Below the pieces are notes generated by a model, which searched no databases, was not told where the DNA came from, and saw nothing but the letters and a program-made list of their open reading frames with translations. The translations under genes were made by a program, and so were the position numbers. Positions 33,216 through 41,065 of a stretch of 64,000 bases of DNA are shown piece after piece. The stretch is from Luteolibacter yonseiensis (lineage in GTDB: Bacteria; Verrucomicrobiota; Verrucomicrobiia; Verrucomicrobiales; Akkermansiaceae). How positions within the stretch are numbered: the first letter of the stretch is position 1; every line of letters starts with the position of its first letter. Where the stretch lies: NCBI RefSeq assembly GCF_016595465.1, contig NZ_JAENIK010000005.1, forward strand, positions 91,113 to 155,112. Direction: 5' to 3'.

Positions 33216-34178
33216 ATGCGGGAACCGGTCCATTACGACATCATCGGAGACATCCACGGACGTTTCGACAAGTTGGCCGGGCTGCTGCAGCGGATGGGCT
33301 ATGAGAGGGAGGGAGCGGGCTTCAAGCCTCCGGCGGGCCGTGTGGCGTTGTTTCTCGGCGATCTGATCGATCCGAAGGAGGGCCATGTCCTGCCCGGTGG
33401 CGTGCGCGCCACCCTGCGGGCGGTGAAGGCGATGATGGATGCCGGACATGCGTTGTGCCTGATGGGGAACCACGAGTTGAACGCGGTCTATTACCACAGC
33501 AAGGGGCCGGACGGCCGCTGGCTCCGCCACCACGGCAGCAGGAACAGGAGGATGCACGCGGGAACCCTGGCGGATTTCCCGGATCACCGGGATCCCGCCG
33601 GCGAGTGGATGTCGGTCTGGATGCCGTGGTTGAAAAAGCTGCCGCTGTGGCTGGACCTCGGAGGCATCCGCGCGGTGCATGCGACGTGGCACGAGGAATC
33701 GATCGCGCTGCTGACGGGCCGGGATCTGGCGGACGTGGATTTTTTCCTCGCGGCCAGCGACGAGCGGACGCCGGAGGGGAATGCGGTGGAGATCCTGCTG
33801 AAGGGATTGCTCGCGGGGTTGCCGGAAGGGGTGTTTTTCCTAGATGGCGCGGGCATCCAGCGGGGGCGTTTCCGGGTTTGCTGGTGGTTGTTTCCGGAGA
33901 AGGGAATGCCGTGCGGCAGCCTGGTTTTTCCGGCGAACGCGGACATCCCCGACCACCCGGTTTCCGACGACGCCATCGCCGGCATCCCGAGCTACCCCCT
34001 GGCGGCTCCGCCGGTGTTTTTCGGGCATTACTCGAAGCCTTCTGATTCCCTGCTTCATCCGGAACGCCACAATGTCGCGTGTCTGGACCATTCCGCGGCG
34101 AAGGGCGGCCCTCTCATCGCCTACCGGTGGCGCGGCGAGCGCGAACTGGACCCGGCGCATTACGTGCGGCACGGGTGA
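33216..34178 (+). CDS. PPP-family metallophosphoesterase, second copy
   Basis: Encodes 320 aa. Motifs GDIHGR (near residue 10), GDLIDP (near 48) and GNHELN (near 86) match the PPP superfamily, with a late FGHYSKP. The middle motif lacks the usual DRG (IDP instead), a change that could affect catalysis. It is clearly related in layout to the 14326 enzyme but not a recent copy. It is the last gene before the tail-fibre leader. The 34179-34375 stretch after it is AT-rich and without a gene. Confidence 0.75.
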   Translation: MREPVHYDIIGDIHGRFDKLAGLLQRMGYEREGAGFKPPAGRVALFLGDLIDPKEGHVLPGGVRATLRAVKAMMDAGHALCLMGNHELNAVYYHSKGPDGRWLRHHGSRNRRMHAGTLADFPDHRDPAGEWMSVWMPWLKKLPLWLDLGGIRAVHATWHEESIALLTGRDLADVDFFLAASDERTPEGNAVEILLKGLLAGLPEGVFFLDGAGIQRGRFRVCWWLFPEKGMPCGSLVFPANADIPDHPVSDDAIAGIPSYPLAAPPVFFGHYSKPSDSLLHPERHNVACLDHSAAKGGPLIAYRWRGERELDPAHYVRHG

Positions 34179-34383
34179 GGAGGTGGCGCGTTCAACACAA
34201 CCAACGGTGGAGAAGTGGGGAGGTGATCGGTTTGTAATGATTTGGTGATCAGTTTTATATAGTATATTTTTTCTGTGGGATAGTGCGGGTGCGGATGCCG
34301 GAGTGTATTGTTAGAAGTGTGAATCCAACATTTCCATAGGTTGTGTTAGATGAATCTCCTTTGAATGGGATTTTTTCAAAATA

Positions 34384-34445
34384 GGGAGCACGTCAAATCA
34401 TTTTCGTTTACGGACGACGGCGGATCCGGTAAAAAAGCCGCCGGA
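34384..34445 (+). promoter_or_regulatory. Conserved phage leader/promoter-like element, copy 2
   Basis: GGGAGCACGTCAAATCA at 34384-34400 repeats the 16092 element exactly; the following TTTACGG and GGTAAAA blocks are also shared in spacing. It lies about 200 bases before the first tail-fibre gene. Nothing else in 34400-34602 looks coding. Confidence 0.5.
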
Positions 34446-34602
34446 ACGCGGGAGACGCGAAGCGGGTTTTTCCGAACAACCAGCCAGTGGAACCCAAGGC
34501 TTCCCCACCGCGTTCCACCTGCGGTCCGAATGGCCGGGCGTCGCCGTTTCCATCGCGCCGCAGTCACCAGTTTCAACCTGATCCCACACCTCCCGTCCCC
34601 TC

Positions 34603-36534
34603 ATGTCAGTCAGCGTCCTGCCACCCTCCATCGTCACTTATGATGGGAACAACTCCACCATCACCCCCTACATCGTCGGGTTCGCTTTTGCCAAAAAGGA
34701 GCACCTGGTGGTCACGGTGACGAGCGCCAAGGGCGTGGTGACGGTGCTTGCTCCCACGACCGGCTACACGGTGGGCGGGGAGGGGAACCCGGGCGGAGGC
34801 ACGGTGAAAACCACCGAGGCCTGGGACAGCTCGCACAAGGTGGCCATCACGCGGTCGGTCCCGCTGGAGCAGCCGTTCGTCTATGCGGAGGGCCAGCGCA
34901 TCCGGATGAAGACGCTGGAGGCCAGCCTGGACTGGATCGTCCCGCAGGTGCAGGGCGTGTGGAACCGTCTCGGCACCTACGCCGCGGCGCTCGCCACCCA
35001 TGCCTTGAACACCACCAACCCCCACGCCGTGACCAAGGCGCAGGTGGGGTTGGGAAATGTGGACAACACCAGCGACGCGGACAAGCCGATCAACGACGCG
35101 ACGCTTGTCGCGCTGGCGGGTGTCGCCCGCACGGACATCCCGAACACCTGGGACGAGCCGAACAGCTTCGGGACGCTCACGGTCCGGGAAGGAAGCGGGA
35201 CGTCGCTCGGCGGCGCGGTGAACATCGCTTTTTCCGAAGACTCCGGGACGATGCTCCACCTCCACTCCTCAAGCCAGGAACCCGGGGAGGATCTTTTCGC
35301 CATCGTTTATTCCAACGAGTTCGAAGGCCTGTTTTTTGTCAAAAAGGATGGGGCGTGTTCCGCGCTGTCATTCACGGGGAATGGGGCGGGCCTCACCAAC
35401 CTGTCCGCCGCCGCGCTGGGAGGGACGAAGGCGGAGTTCGACGCGGCGGCATCCGACGGAAACTTCGTATGGCAGGGGAGCCCCGCGAGTGTCACGAACC
35501 TCACCGTCACCGGGAACACGGTCCTCGGTGACGCGACCACGGACACCATCACGGTCAGCGGAAGGTTCGCGAGCAGCCTGATTCCGAATGGCAACAATAC
35601 GCTGGATCTCGGAGCGTCGTCGTTTTGTTACAAGGATGGATGGTTCGCGGGCAGCGTGGTTGTTCCCCAGATGCATGGCGGCACCGTGGCGAACGGCAGC
35701 ATCCACCTCCAGGGAACCTCCAACGGCACCAGGACGACGAGTTATCTCACCCTGCAGCGGAACGGCGGCTTCGTGGGTGTCGGCACCGCGGTCCCGACGA
35801 CGCTCGTCGAGGTGTCCGGCAGCACTCCGGAGGTCACGCTCACCAACACCGCTTCCAGCAACAAGCAGTGGAAATGCTCGCTGCAGGGAAGTGGTTTCAA
35901 AATCACGGAAACGGGACAGGGCGACCGTCTGGTCATTTCCGCAGGCGGAGCGGTCAGCATCGGGAGCGGGGCCTTGTCCGCCGGAAGCATCACCACCACG
36001 GGGACCATCGCGGCGGGCGGGCAGACCGAGCTCTCCGCCACCCAGGCCGCGGCGACCGGCGCGAGCGCGATTTCCCGCGATCTCCTGCGGGGTGCCTATG
36101 CGGAACTCGCCAGCGACCAGACCACGGCGGCGAACACCACGCTTTCGGACATCACGGGTCTCGGGCTGACCCTGCCGGCGGGGATCTATCAGCTCAGCGG
36201 CATCACCATGGCCTCACCCGCGAATTCCGCCATGGGCATCAAGGTGAACATCAGCATCGTCGGCACGGGAACCCTCTTCGGATTCAACACTTATCACAAC
36301 AGCACGAGCATCCAGACCACCCCTTACAGCCTGACGAGCATCGCCGCCTTCGGCGACATGCGCCAGACGAACGGCGGGGTGAACGGACAGCCGGGGGTGA
36401 GCGAACACCACTGCATCCTGAAGGTCACCTCCGGCAGCGCCGTCGTGAAAATGCAGTTCGCCCAGCATACCAGCGACGCCGCGCCGCTGACCGCCAAGGC
36501 CGGAAGCCATCTGCGGGCCGTGAGAATCGGCTGA
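34603..36534 (+). CDS. Tail fibre protein 1 (T7 gp17-like N-terminal domain)
   Basis: Encodes 643 aa. The first 130 residues (ITPYIVGFAFAKKEHLVVTV, TRSVPLEQPFVYAEGQRIRMKTLEASLDWIV) match the T7 fibre N-terminal domain, which binds the tail. A stalk follows with NPHAVTKAQVGLGNVDNTSD, the triple-beta segment found in many tail fibres, then shaft repeats (LIPNGNNTLDLGASSFCYKD). The distal part (about 500-643) is a beta-rich tip that would contact the host surface. It resumes phage genes after the 8-kb island. Confident. Confidence 0.85.
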   Translation: MSVSVLPPSIVTYDGNNSTITPYIVGFAFAKKEHLVVTVTSAKGVVTVLAPTTGYTVGGEGNPGGGTVKTTEAWDSSHKVAITRSVPLEQPFVYAEGQRIRMKTLEASLDWIVPQVQGVWNRLGTYAAALATHALNTTNPHAVTKAQVGLGNVDNTSDADKPINDATLVALAGVARTDIPNTWDEPNSFGTLTVREGSGTSLGGAVNIAFSEDSGTMLHLHSSSQEPGEDLFAIVYSNEFEGLFFVKKDGACSALSFTGNGAGLTNLSAAALGGTKAEFDAAASDGNFVWQGSPASVTNLTVTGNTVLGDATTDTITVSGRFASSLIPNGNNTLDLGASSFCYKDGWFAGSVVVPQMHGGTVANGSIHLQGTSNGTRTTSYLTLQRNGGFVGVGTAVPTTLVEVSGSTPEVTLTNTASSNKQWKCSLQGSGFKITETGQGDRLVISAGGAVSIGSGALSAGSITTTGTIAAGGQTELSATQAAATGASAISRDLLRGAYAELASDQTTAANTTLSDITGLGLTLPAGIYQLSGITMASPANSAMGIKVNISIVGTGTLFGFNTYHNSTSIQTTPYSLTSIAAFGDMRQTNGGVNGQPGVSEHHCILKVTSGSAVVKMQFAQHTSDAAPLTAKAGSHLRAVRIG

Positions 36535-36562
36535 TTTTCCATGAAGAAAGACCACGTCCACC

Positions 36563-36892
36563 ATGATCACACCATCCCTTAAAAGAGCCGTCGCCATCAG
36601 CGATGCCGCCGACAACGTCGCCGCCTATCTCCGCAACCAGATCTCCTCCTGCCATGCCTTCTTGACGGATGGCGGGGATCCCCAGGCCGTCTTCGACGCG
36701 CTGGGCGGGCGGGCGGCCGTCGATGTCCAGTGCTACGGCATCGCGCTCGCCGCGCTGCAGCAGATGGACGCGCGGCGCGCCACCCTCGGGATCGCGCCGC
36801 AGTCGGAGGGGCTCGTCGCGCCGGATCCGGAAATCTACCACCTCAACGAAGACGGCACCGTCACCTACAACACCCCCACCCAGCAACCATGA
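36563..36892 (+). CDS. Small phage protein between fibre and lysin
   Basis: Encodes 109 aa, helical in the first two thirds with a polar C-terminal tail (NEDGTVTYNTPTQQP). No membrane segment. Starts 28 bases after the fibre gene and overlaps the lysin gene by ATGA. Could be a fibre assembly factor; not recognised. Confidence 0.6.
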   Translation: MITPSLKRAVAISDAADNVAAYLRNQISSCHAFLTDGGDPQAVFDALGGRAAVDVQCYGIALAALQQMDARRATLGIAPQSEGLVAPDPEIYHLNEDGTVTYNTPTQQP

Positions 36893-37488
36893 GCGCCCCC
36901 ATTCCTCCCGCCAGGCCGCGCGCCTCGCTCGACCTCGTCATTTCCCGCGCGCAAGCCGCGTGGGACAACGAACGCCGAGGAACCCCGCTGCCGGAAACCT
37001 TCGTGCTCATGAGCCGGGCCTATTATGACAAGACCATGGGCGGACCCGGCAACGACGTGGGCATGTATGACGACGCGGCGTTCATCGTTTCGGCACAGGG
37101 GTTCTCCAGTTGGAACGCGAACACCGATCCGAGCCGCTACGGCTGGAACCCCGGAGCCGGAAAATACATGGCCCGCCTCAGGCCCGGCATCTACCGCTAC
37201 CGCAGGCTCAAGCACAAGATGAACAGCCCGTCCGGCTACATGGCATACGGCCAGGGGGACAGTCCGGTGACCGTCGAGCGCATCCGCGAGGATGGCGGCG
37301 TCGCCCGGACCGAGACCGGTTGCTTCGGCATCAACCTGCATCGCGGTGGAAACAACGGCACCTCTTCGGAAGGCTGCATGACGATCCCGACCGGACAGTG
37401 GCCCGCGTTCGACCAGACCTTGTCGGGGATTCTCAAGGGGCTCAACACCACCGGATTCACACTCATTCTCATCGACACTCCCATCTGA
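36889..37488 (+). CDS. Probable phage lysin with HRGG...SSEGC motif
   Basis: Encodes 199 aa from ATG 36889, overlapping the previous stop. The C-terminal half has GCFGINLHRGGNNGTSSEGC, in which a His and a Ser-x-x-Cys arrangement resemble the active-site pattern of L,D-transpeptidase-fold (YkuD-like) enzymes and of certain phage wall hydrolases. No signal peptide. The position after the fibre and upstream of a holin-like gene fits an endolysin. Whether it cuts or cross-links peptidoglycan cannot be told. Confidence 0.6.
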   Translation: MSAPIPPARPRASLDLVISRAQAAWDNERRGTPLPETFVLMSRAYYDKTMGGPGNDVGMYDDAAFIVSAQGFSSWNANTDPSRYGWNPGAGKYMARLRPGIYRYRRLKHKMNSPSGYMAYGQGDSPVTVERIREDGGVARTETGCFGINLHRGGNNGTSSEGCMTIPTGQWPAFDQTLSGILKGLNTTGFTLILIDTPI

Positions 37489-37573
37489 CGGGGATGGCGG
37501 GGCGGGAGGCGTGACTTCTTTTCATTCTCCCGTCCCAACGTTTCCCGGCCCCGCCTTTCCGGTCATTCCACTT

Positions 37574-39037
37574 ATGAAAACGCTATCATTACTCCTGCTG
37601 GGCACGGTCGCCTGTTCCGCGCAACGCTACGCCACCGACACGCAACTCGCGAACGAAGCCGCGGTGCGCGCCGCCGCGGATTCCGGCAAGGCCGGGACCT
37701 CCGGAGAAGGCGTCACCGCATCCGCTTTCCGCACGGCGCTCGGGCTGGGCGGCGGCCAGTCCCCGACTTGGGCGGGCATCCTCAACACTCCGATATCCGG
37801 CGGCACCGGCAGCTTTACCACGCTCGCGGCGGGTGGAAACACCACGCTGGGAGCTTCCTCGGCGAACACGATCACCTTTACCGGAAGGATCGCCAGCCAC
37901 GTCACGCCATCGTCCAACAACGCCTACGATCTCGGGACCACCGGGCTTCGTTTCAAGGACGCGTGGTTGTCCGGCGCGGTGGCCAGCGCGACTTTGGGTG
38001 TCAGCGGCGCTTCAAGCCTGGCAGGCGGGATCACGACCCCGGCCGCGACGAATCTCAACATCACGCCCGGGACGACGGGATTTGTTGATATTATGAAACC
38101 CAGTCAAACCGGTGTGCGTGAGACGGTGTTGAGGGCCAAAGTGTCGGATGGGGGGAATGACGCGTTCGCCATTTACAATGGAACCATCGGCGACGATAGG
38201 TTCGTGCCAGCTTTCGGAGGTGCCCAGTTTTCGACCTCCGCATCTCCCGCCATCATTTTCAAAGCGGTCACTGATGCTGCCAATGACACCCTTACCGCGC
38301 CTCTGATGCAATTCGAAGCTGCTCGGACGTCGTCCCTTGTGGATCCATTCAATGGGACGTTGTCCAGTATTGCAACCCGCTCGTTGTTTCGCTGGCTCAA
38401 CGGATCTGTGACGGTGGGTGAGGTATCAAAAGATGGGCAGTGGGCACTTCCGTCTGTTTCCGTCAGCGGCACATCCACTCTGGGAACAACGTCAGTCACC
38501 TCTGCGACTTTCCCTCCTCTGGAATCAACCCGCAGCACCACCTCGACGACTGGGATTTTCGGAGCAATGAGATTGGCGATCAGCTCTACGGGAGACATGA
38601 CGGACGGTTTGGGGGCGCAGATTTCCTTCAGTGGATCGGACAATGGCGGAAGTGGTTTCAGTTGGGGAGCCATTGGTGCCACCCGGGCCGGTGCGGACAA
38701 CACCGGGGATCTGTTCTTCAGCACCAGCTCCGTTGGAACAGCCGCCGAAGCGATGCGCGTCAAGGCCAACGGCAACGTGCTCGTCGGTTCCGCGACCGAT
38801 GCCGGCACCGGGAAACTCCAGGTCAGCGGCGCGGTCGCCATGACGGGGGGGCTCAGGCGCGGGACCACCACTTTCGCGGCGCGTCCGTCGGCATCCTCGA
38901 ATCCCGATCTCGAACTGATCTTCACCGATGCCCTGTCCCCCGCGGTTGGCTCCGCCGTGGCCGGTGGTGGTACGAAGCGGGTGGTCGCCATCAGCAACGG
39001 CACGAACTACATCATCACGGCCATCATCATTCCCTGA
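37574..39037 (+). CDS. Fibre-like beta protein with an N-terminal signal peptide
   Basis: Encodes 487 aa from ATG 37574 (MKTLSLLLLGTVACSAQRYA), which begins a convincing signal peptide; the earlier ATG at 37511 adds a Pro-rich lead. After it come fibre-type segments (HVTPSSNNAYDLGTTGLRFK) like those of the 34603 fibre shaft, plus GLGAQISFSGSDNGGSGFSW repeats. A phage virion protein would not need export, so this may be a host-surface or exported fibre decoy, or a borrowed host gene. Located between lysin and fibre 2 in the same direction. Confidence 0.65.
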   Translation: MKTLSLLLLGTVACSAQRYATDTQLANEAAVRAAADSGKAGTSGEGVTASAFRTALGLGGGQSPTWAGILNTPISGGTGSFTTLAAGGNTTLGASSANTITFTGRIASHVTPSSNNAYDLGTTGLRFKDAWLSGAVASATLGVSGASSLAGGITTPAATNLNITPGTTGFVDIMKPSQTGVRETVLRAKVSDGGNDAFAIYNGTIGDDRFVPAFGGAQFSTSASPAIIFKAVTDAANDTLTAPLMQFEAARTSSLVDPFNGTLSSIATRSLFRWLNGSVTVGEVSKDGQWALPSVSVSGTSTLGTTSVTSATFPPLESTRSTTSTTGIFGAMRLAISSTGDMTDGLGAQISFSGSDNGGSGFSWGAIGATRAGADNTGDLFFSTSSVGTAAEAMRVKANGNVLVGSATDAGTGKLQVSGAVAMTGGLRRGTTTFAARPSASSNPDLELIFTDALSPAVGSAVAGGGTKRVVAISNGTNYIITAIIIP

Positions 39038-39072
39038 TGTGTCGCCGGCTGCGGCATCGCCATTCCTGATGG

Positions 39073-39088
39073 GGGCGCGCCAAATCAA
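39073..39088 (+). promoter_or_regulatory. Partial match to the phage leader element
   Basis: GGGCGCGCCAAATCAA resembles the GGGAGCACGTCAAATCA element in its 5' G-run and the CAAATCA core, about 80 bases before fibre 2. Weaker than the other two copies and lacking the later blocks. Confidence 0.3.
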
Positions 39089-39169
39089 TTTCACCCGCAG
39101 CGCATCCGGGCCCGCAGGAAAAACATCATTCGCAAGGGAACAAACCCCCACTTCAAGTCTACACCGCCC

Positions 39170-40297
39170 ATGTCACTTCACAACGAAATCTCCACCGTCA
39201 CCTTCGACGGAAACAACTCCAACAGGACCGGCTACGACATCCCGTTTCCCTTCTTCGAAAAGAGCCATCTCTCGGTCATCGTGACGCGCGAATCCGACGG
39301 AGCGGAAATCCCCCTCATCCTGAACTCGGGCTTCGGGGTCGAGCAGGAGAACGAGACGAAGCCCTTCAAGATCGTCACCTCGGATCCTTGGGATTCCACC
39401 CACACCCTCACCATCACCCGCAGGATGCCCCTCACCCAGACCCACGAGTATGTGGAAGGACAGCGCATCGCGATGGGTTCTCTGGAGAAAAGCTTCGATT
39501 GGATCGTCATGCAGGTCCAGTGGCTCTGGCACCACTTCCACCGGCTCATCGCCGACCGCCCCACCCATGCGGAGCTCGCGGCCGCCATCGAGGCGGTCGA
39601 GCTCACCCCCGGTCCGCGGGGCGAGCAGGGAATCCAGGGCGTCCAGGGGCCGCAGGGGATCCAAGGCCCGCAAGGGGAGACCGGCGAACCCATGCCGCTG
39701 CTCCAGTTGGACGCCCCACCGCAGGATGGGATCGCCGGAGCGAAGCAGACCATCCACGCCGCGTTTCCCGGGACGGTGGTCGCGGGTGGAAACATCACCG
39801 TTCATTTGCGCTACCCGGGAATGCCGGATCTGGGGCCCTATCTGGTGGCCGTCCAGAGTGGAGACAACCCGGGCGTTGTCAGGACCAAGATGGTGAACGA
39901 ACTGAACCTCCACGCCGCCGTCACCGGACTGGCGGACATCTGGCCGGGCGGCACCGGGACGCTCGTCATCGGGCGCAGGATCGAGGCGGCATCCTCCTCC
40001 GCTTTCGGACTGCTCGTCAGCATGGGATCCGTCACCGGCATTTCCTACACCGAGACACTTGTCGTCCCCGGGAATGAGGAATCCGCGGGGACCGTCGCGG
40101 GCGCCGGCCAACTCGCCATCGTCACCATGCCGGGCACCGGAAACAAATACACGTTCGTCGCCCAAGGCACCTCGCCCATGCGCTGGGCGGGCGTCACGTC
40201 CGGACTCATCCACGATGAGGAACTCCCCGGTTGGAGAATCCTTCGGTATCACGGCAGCGGCGCCGACCGCACCACCGAGCACGTGGCGATCGATTGA
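39170..40297 (+). CDS. Tail fibre protein 2 (T7 gp17-like N terminus, collagen-like stalk)
   Basis: Encodes 375 aa. The first 130 residues (YDIPFPFFEKSHLSVIVTRE, THEYVEGQRIAMGSLEKSFD) again match the T7 fibre N-terminal domain and align with the 34603 protein. A collagen-like run (GPRGEQGIQGVQGPQGIQGP) at about 145-170 forms a stalk. The rest is a beta-rich tip. Two proteins with the same tail-binding domain suggest either a branched tail with two receptor specificities or a fibre duplication under exchange. Confidence 0.85.
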   Translation: MSLHNEISTVTFDGNNSNRTGYDIPFPFFEKSHLSVIVTRESDGAEIPLILNSGFGVEQENETKPFKIVTSDPWDSTHTLTITRRMPLTQTHEYVEGQRIAMGSLEKSFDWIVMQVQWLWHHFHRLIADRPTHAELAAAIEAVELTPGPRGEQGIQGVQGPQGIQGPQGETGEPMPLLQLDAPPQDGIAGAKQTIHAAFPGTVVAGGNITVHLRYPGMPDLGPYLVAVQSGDNPGVVRTKMVNELNLHAAVTGLADIWPGGTGTLVIGRRIEAASSSAFGLLVSMGSVTGISYTETLVVPGNEESAGTVAGAGQLAIVTMPGTGNKYTFVAQGTSPMRWAGVTSGLIHDEELPGWRILRYHGSGADRTTEHVAID

Positions 40298-40323
40298 ACG
40301 AGGCCTTTCAACCCACCATCATC

Positions 40324-40683
40324 ATGCATCCTGAATTCTTGAAATCCATGGCAGGCTTCCTCGGGGCCGGTGTCTCGTTCTTCGCCACCTACTTCGCCGA
40401 CGCCGTGCCCACCTCCCTGCAGACCGGCTTCGAGGGCGTCACCTCGCTCAGCGTCATCGGCTGTCTCATCTACGCCATCAAGCACCTCAACACCGAGCGG
40501 ACCGAAGAACGCCGCCTGCGCGAGATGGACCGCGAACGCTGGGAGGCGAAGTGGGCGGAGGAGCACGCCGACAACATCGCCGCCCGCGAGAAGGACCGCG
40601 AGGTCCGTGAGAAATTCGCCACCGCCGTCGGCGACCTCGCCCGCGCCGTGAACCCGGATGCCGCGGACAGGCGGGAGGAGTGA
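40324..40683 (+). CDS. Holin-like small membrane protein
   Basis: Encodes 119 aa from ATG 40324 (MHPEFLKSMAGFLGAGVSFF), chosen because it opens straight into the first of two hydrophobic segments (about 8-24 and 36-52). A long charged helix follows (TERTEERRLREMDRERWEAK). This layout fits a class II holin with a cytosolic coiled tail, or a spanin-like partner. Position after the fibres and near the lysin supports lysis. Last phage-type gene in the window. Confidence 0.6.
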   Translation: MHPEFLKSMAGFLGAGVSFFATYFADAVPTSLQTGFEGVTSLSVIGCLIYAIKHLNTERTEERRLREMDRERWEAKWAEEHADNIAAREKDREVREKFATAVGDLARAVNPDAADRREE

Positions 40684-41065
40684 GGATCATTCCCATGCAT
40701 GGCCTCGGCCGCGGAATACTGAAAATACGGAGTCTGAATCAGGCCGCCGGATTATGACATATGTTTGAATATATGTATGTTTGTTTAATGTGGTTTTCGG
40801 ACCGTATGCTGCATGGTTGAAGCCTGCGGCCGTGCTCCGGAGTCCGGTTCAAGCGCGGATCTCATGGGAGGCGGCGGAGGGAGGGTGAGGGAGAACGATC
40901 CCCGGATCCCCGGGGGGATATGGAAATTTTCATATGATGTGGGCCTGGTCCATAACGCGATCGGGTAGGGCATGACAACACGATCGCGTACAAGGTGAAA
41001 TCTCCGGCGTCCGTTGACACGATTGAAACCTTTGCTAGCGGTGATGATGAATCCTGCCGCCCCCA
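40684..41065. other. Intergenic stretch, no gene seen
   Basis: 382 bases with an AT-rich patch (about 40750-40790, TATGTTTGAATATATGTATG) that could hold a promoter for the following gene. No tRNA, repeat or open frame of interest. A right-hand prophage junction could lie here but no att duplication was recognised. Confidence 0.5.

Noticed and set aside
40684..41065. Right-hand phage attachment site or tRNA
   Set aside because: No cloverleaf or direct repeat was recognised, and the left end of the prophage is outside the window.
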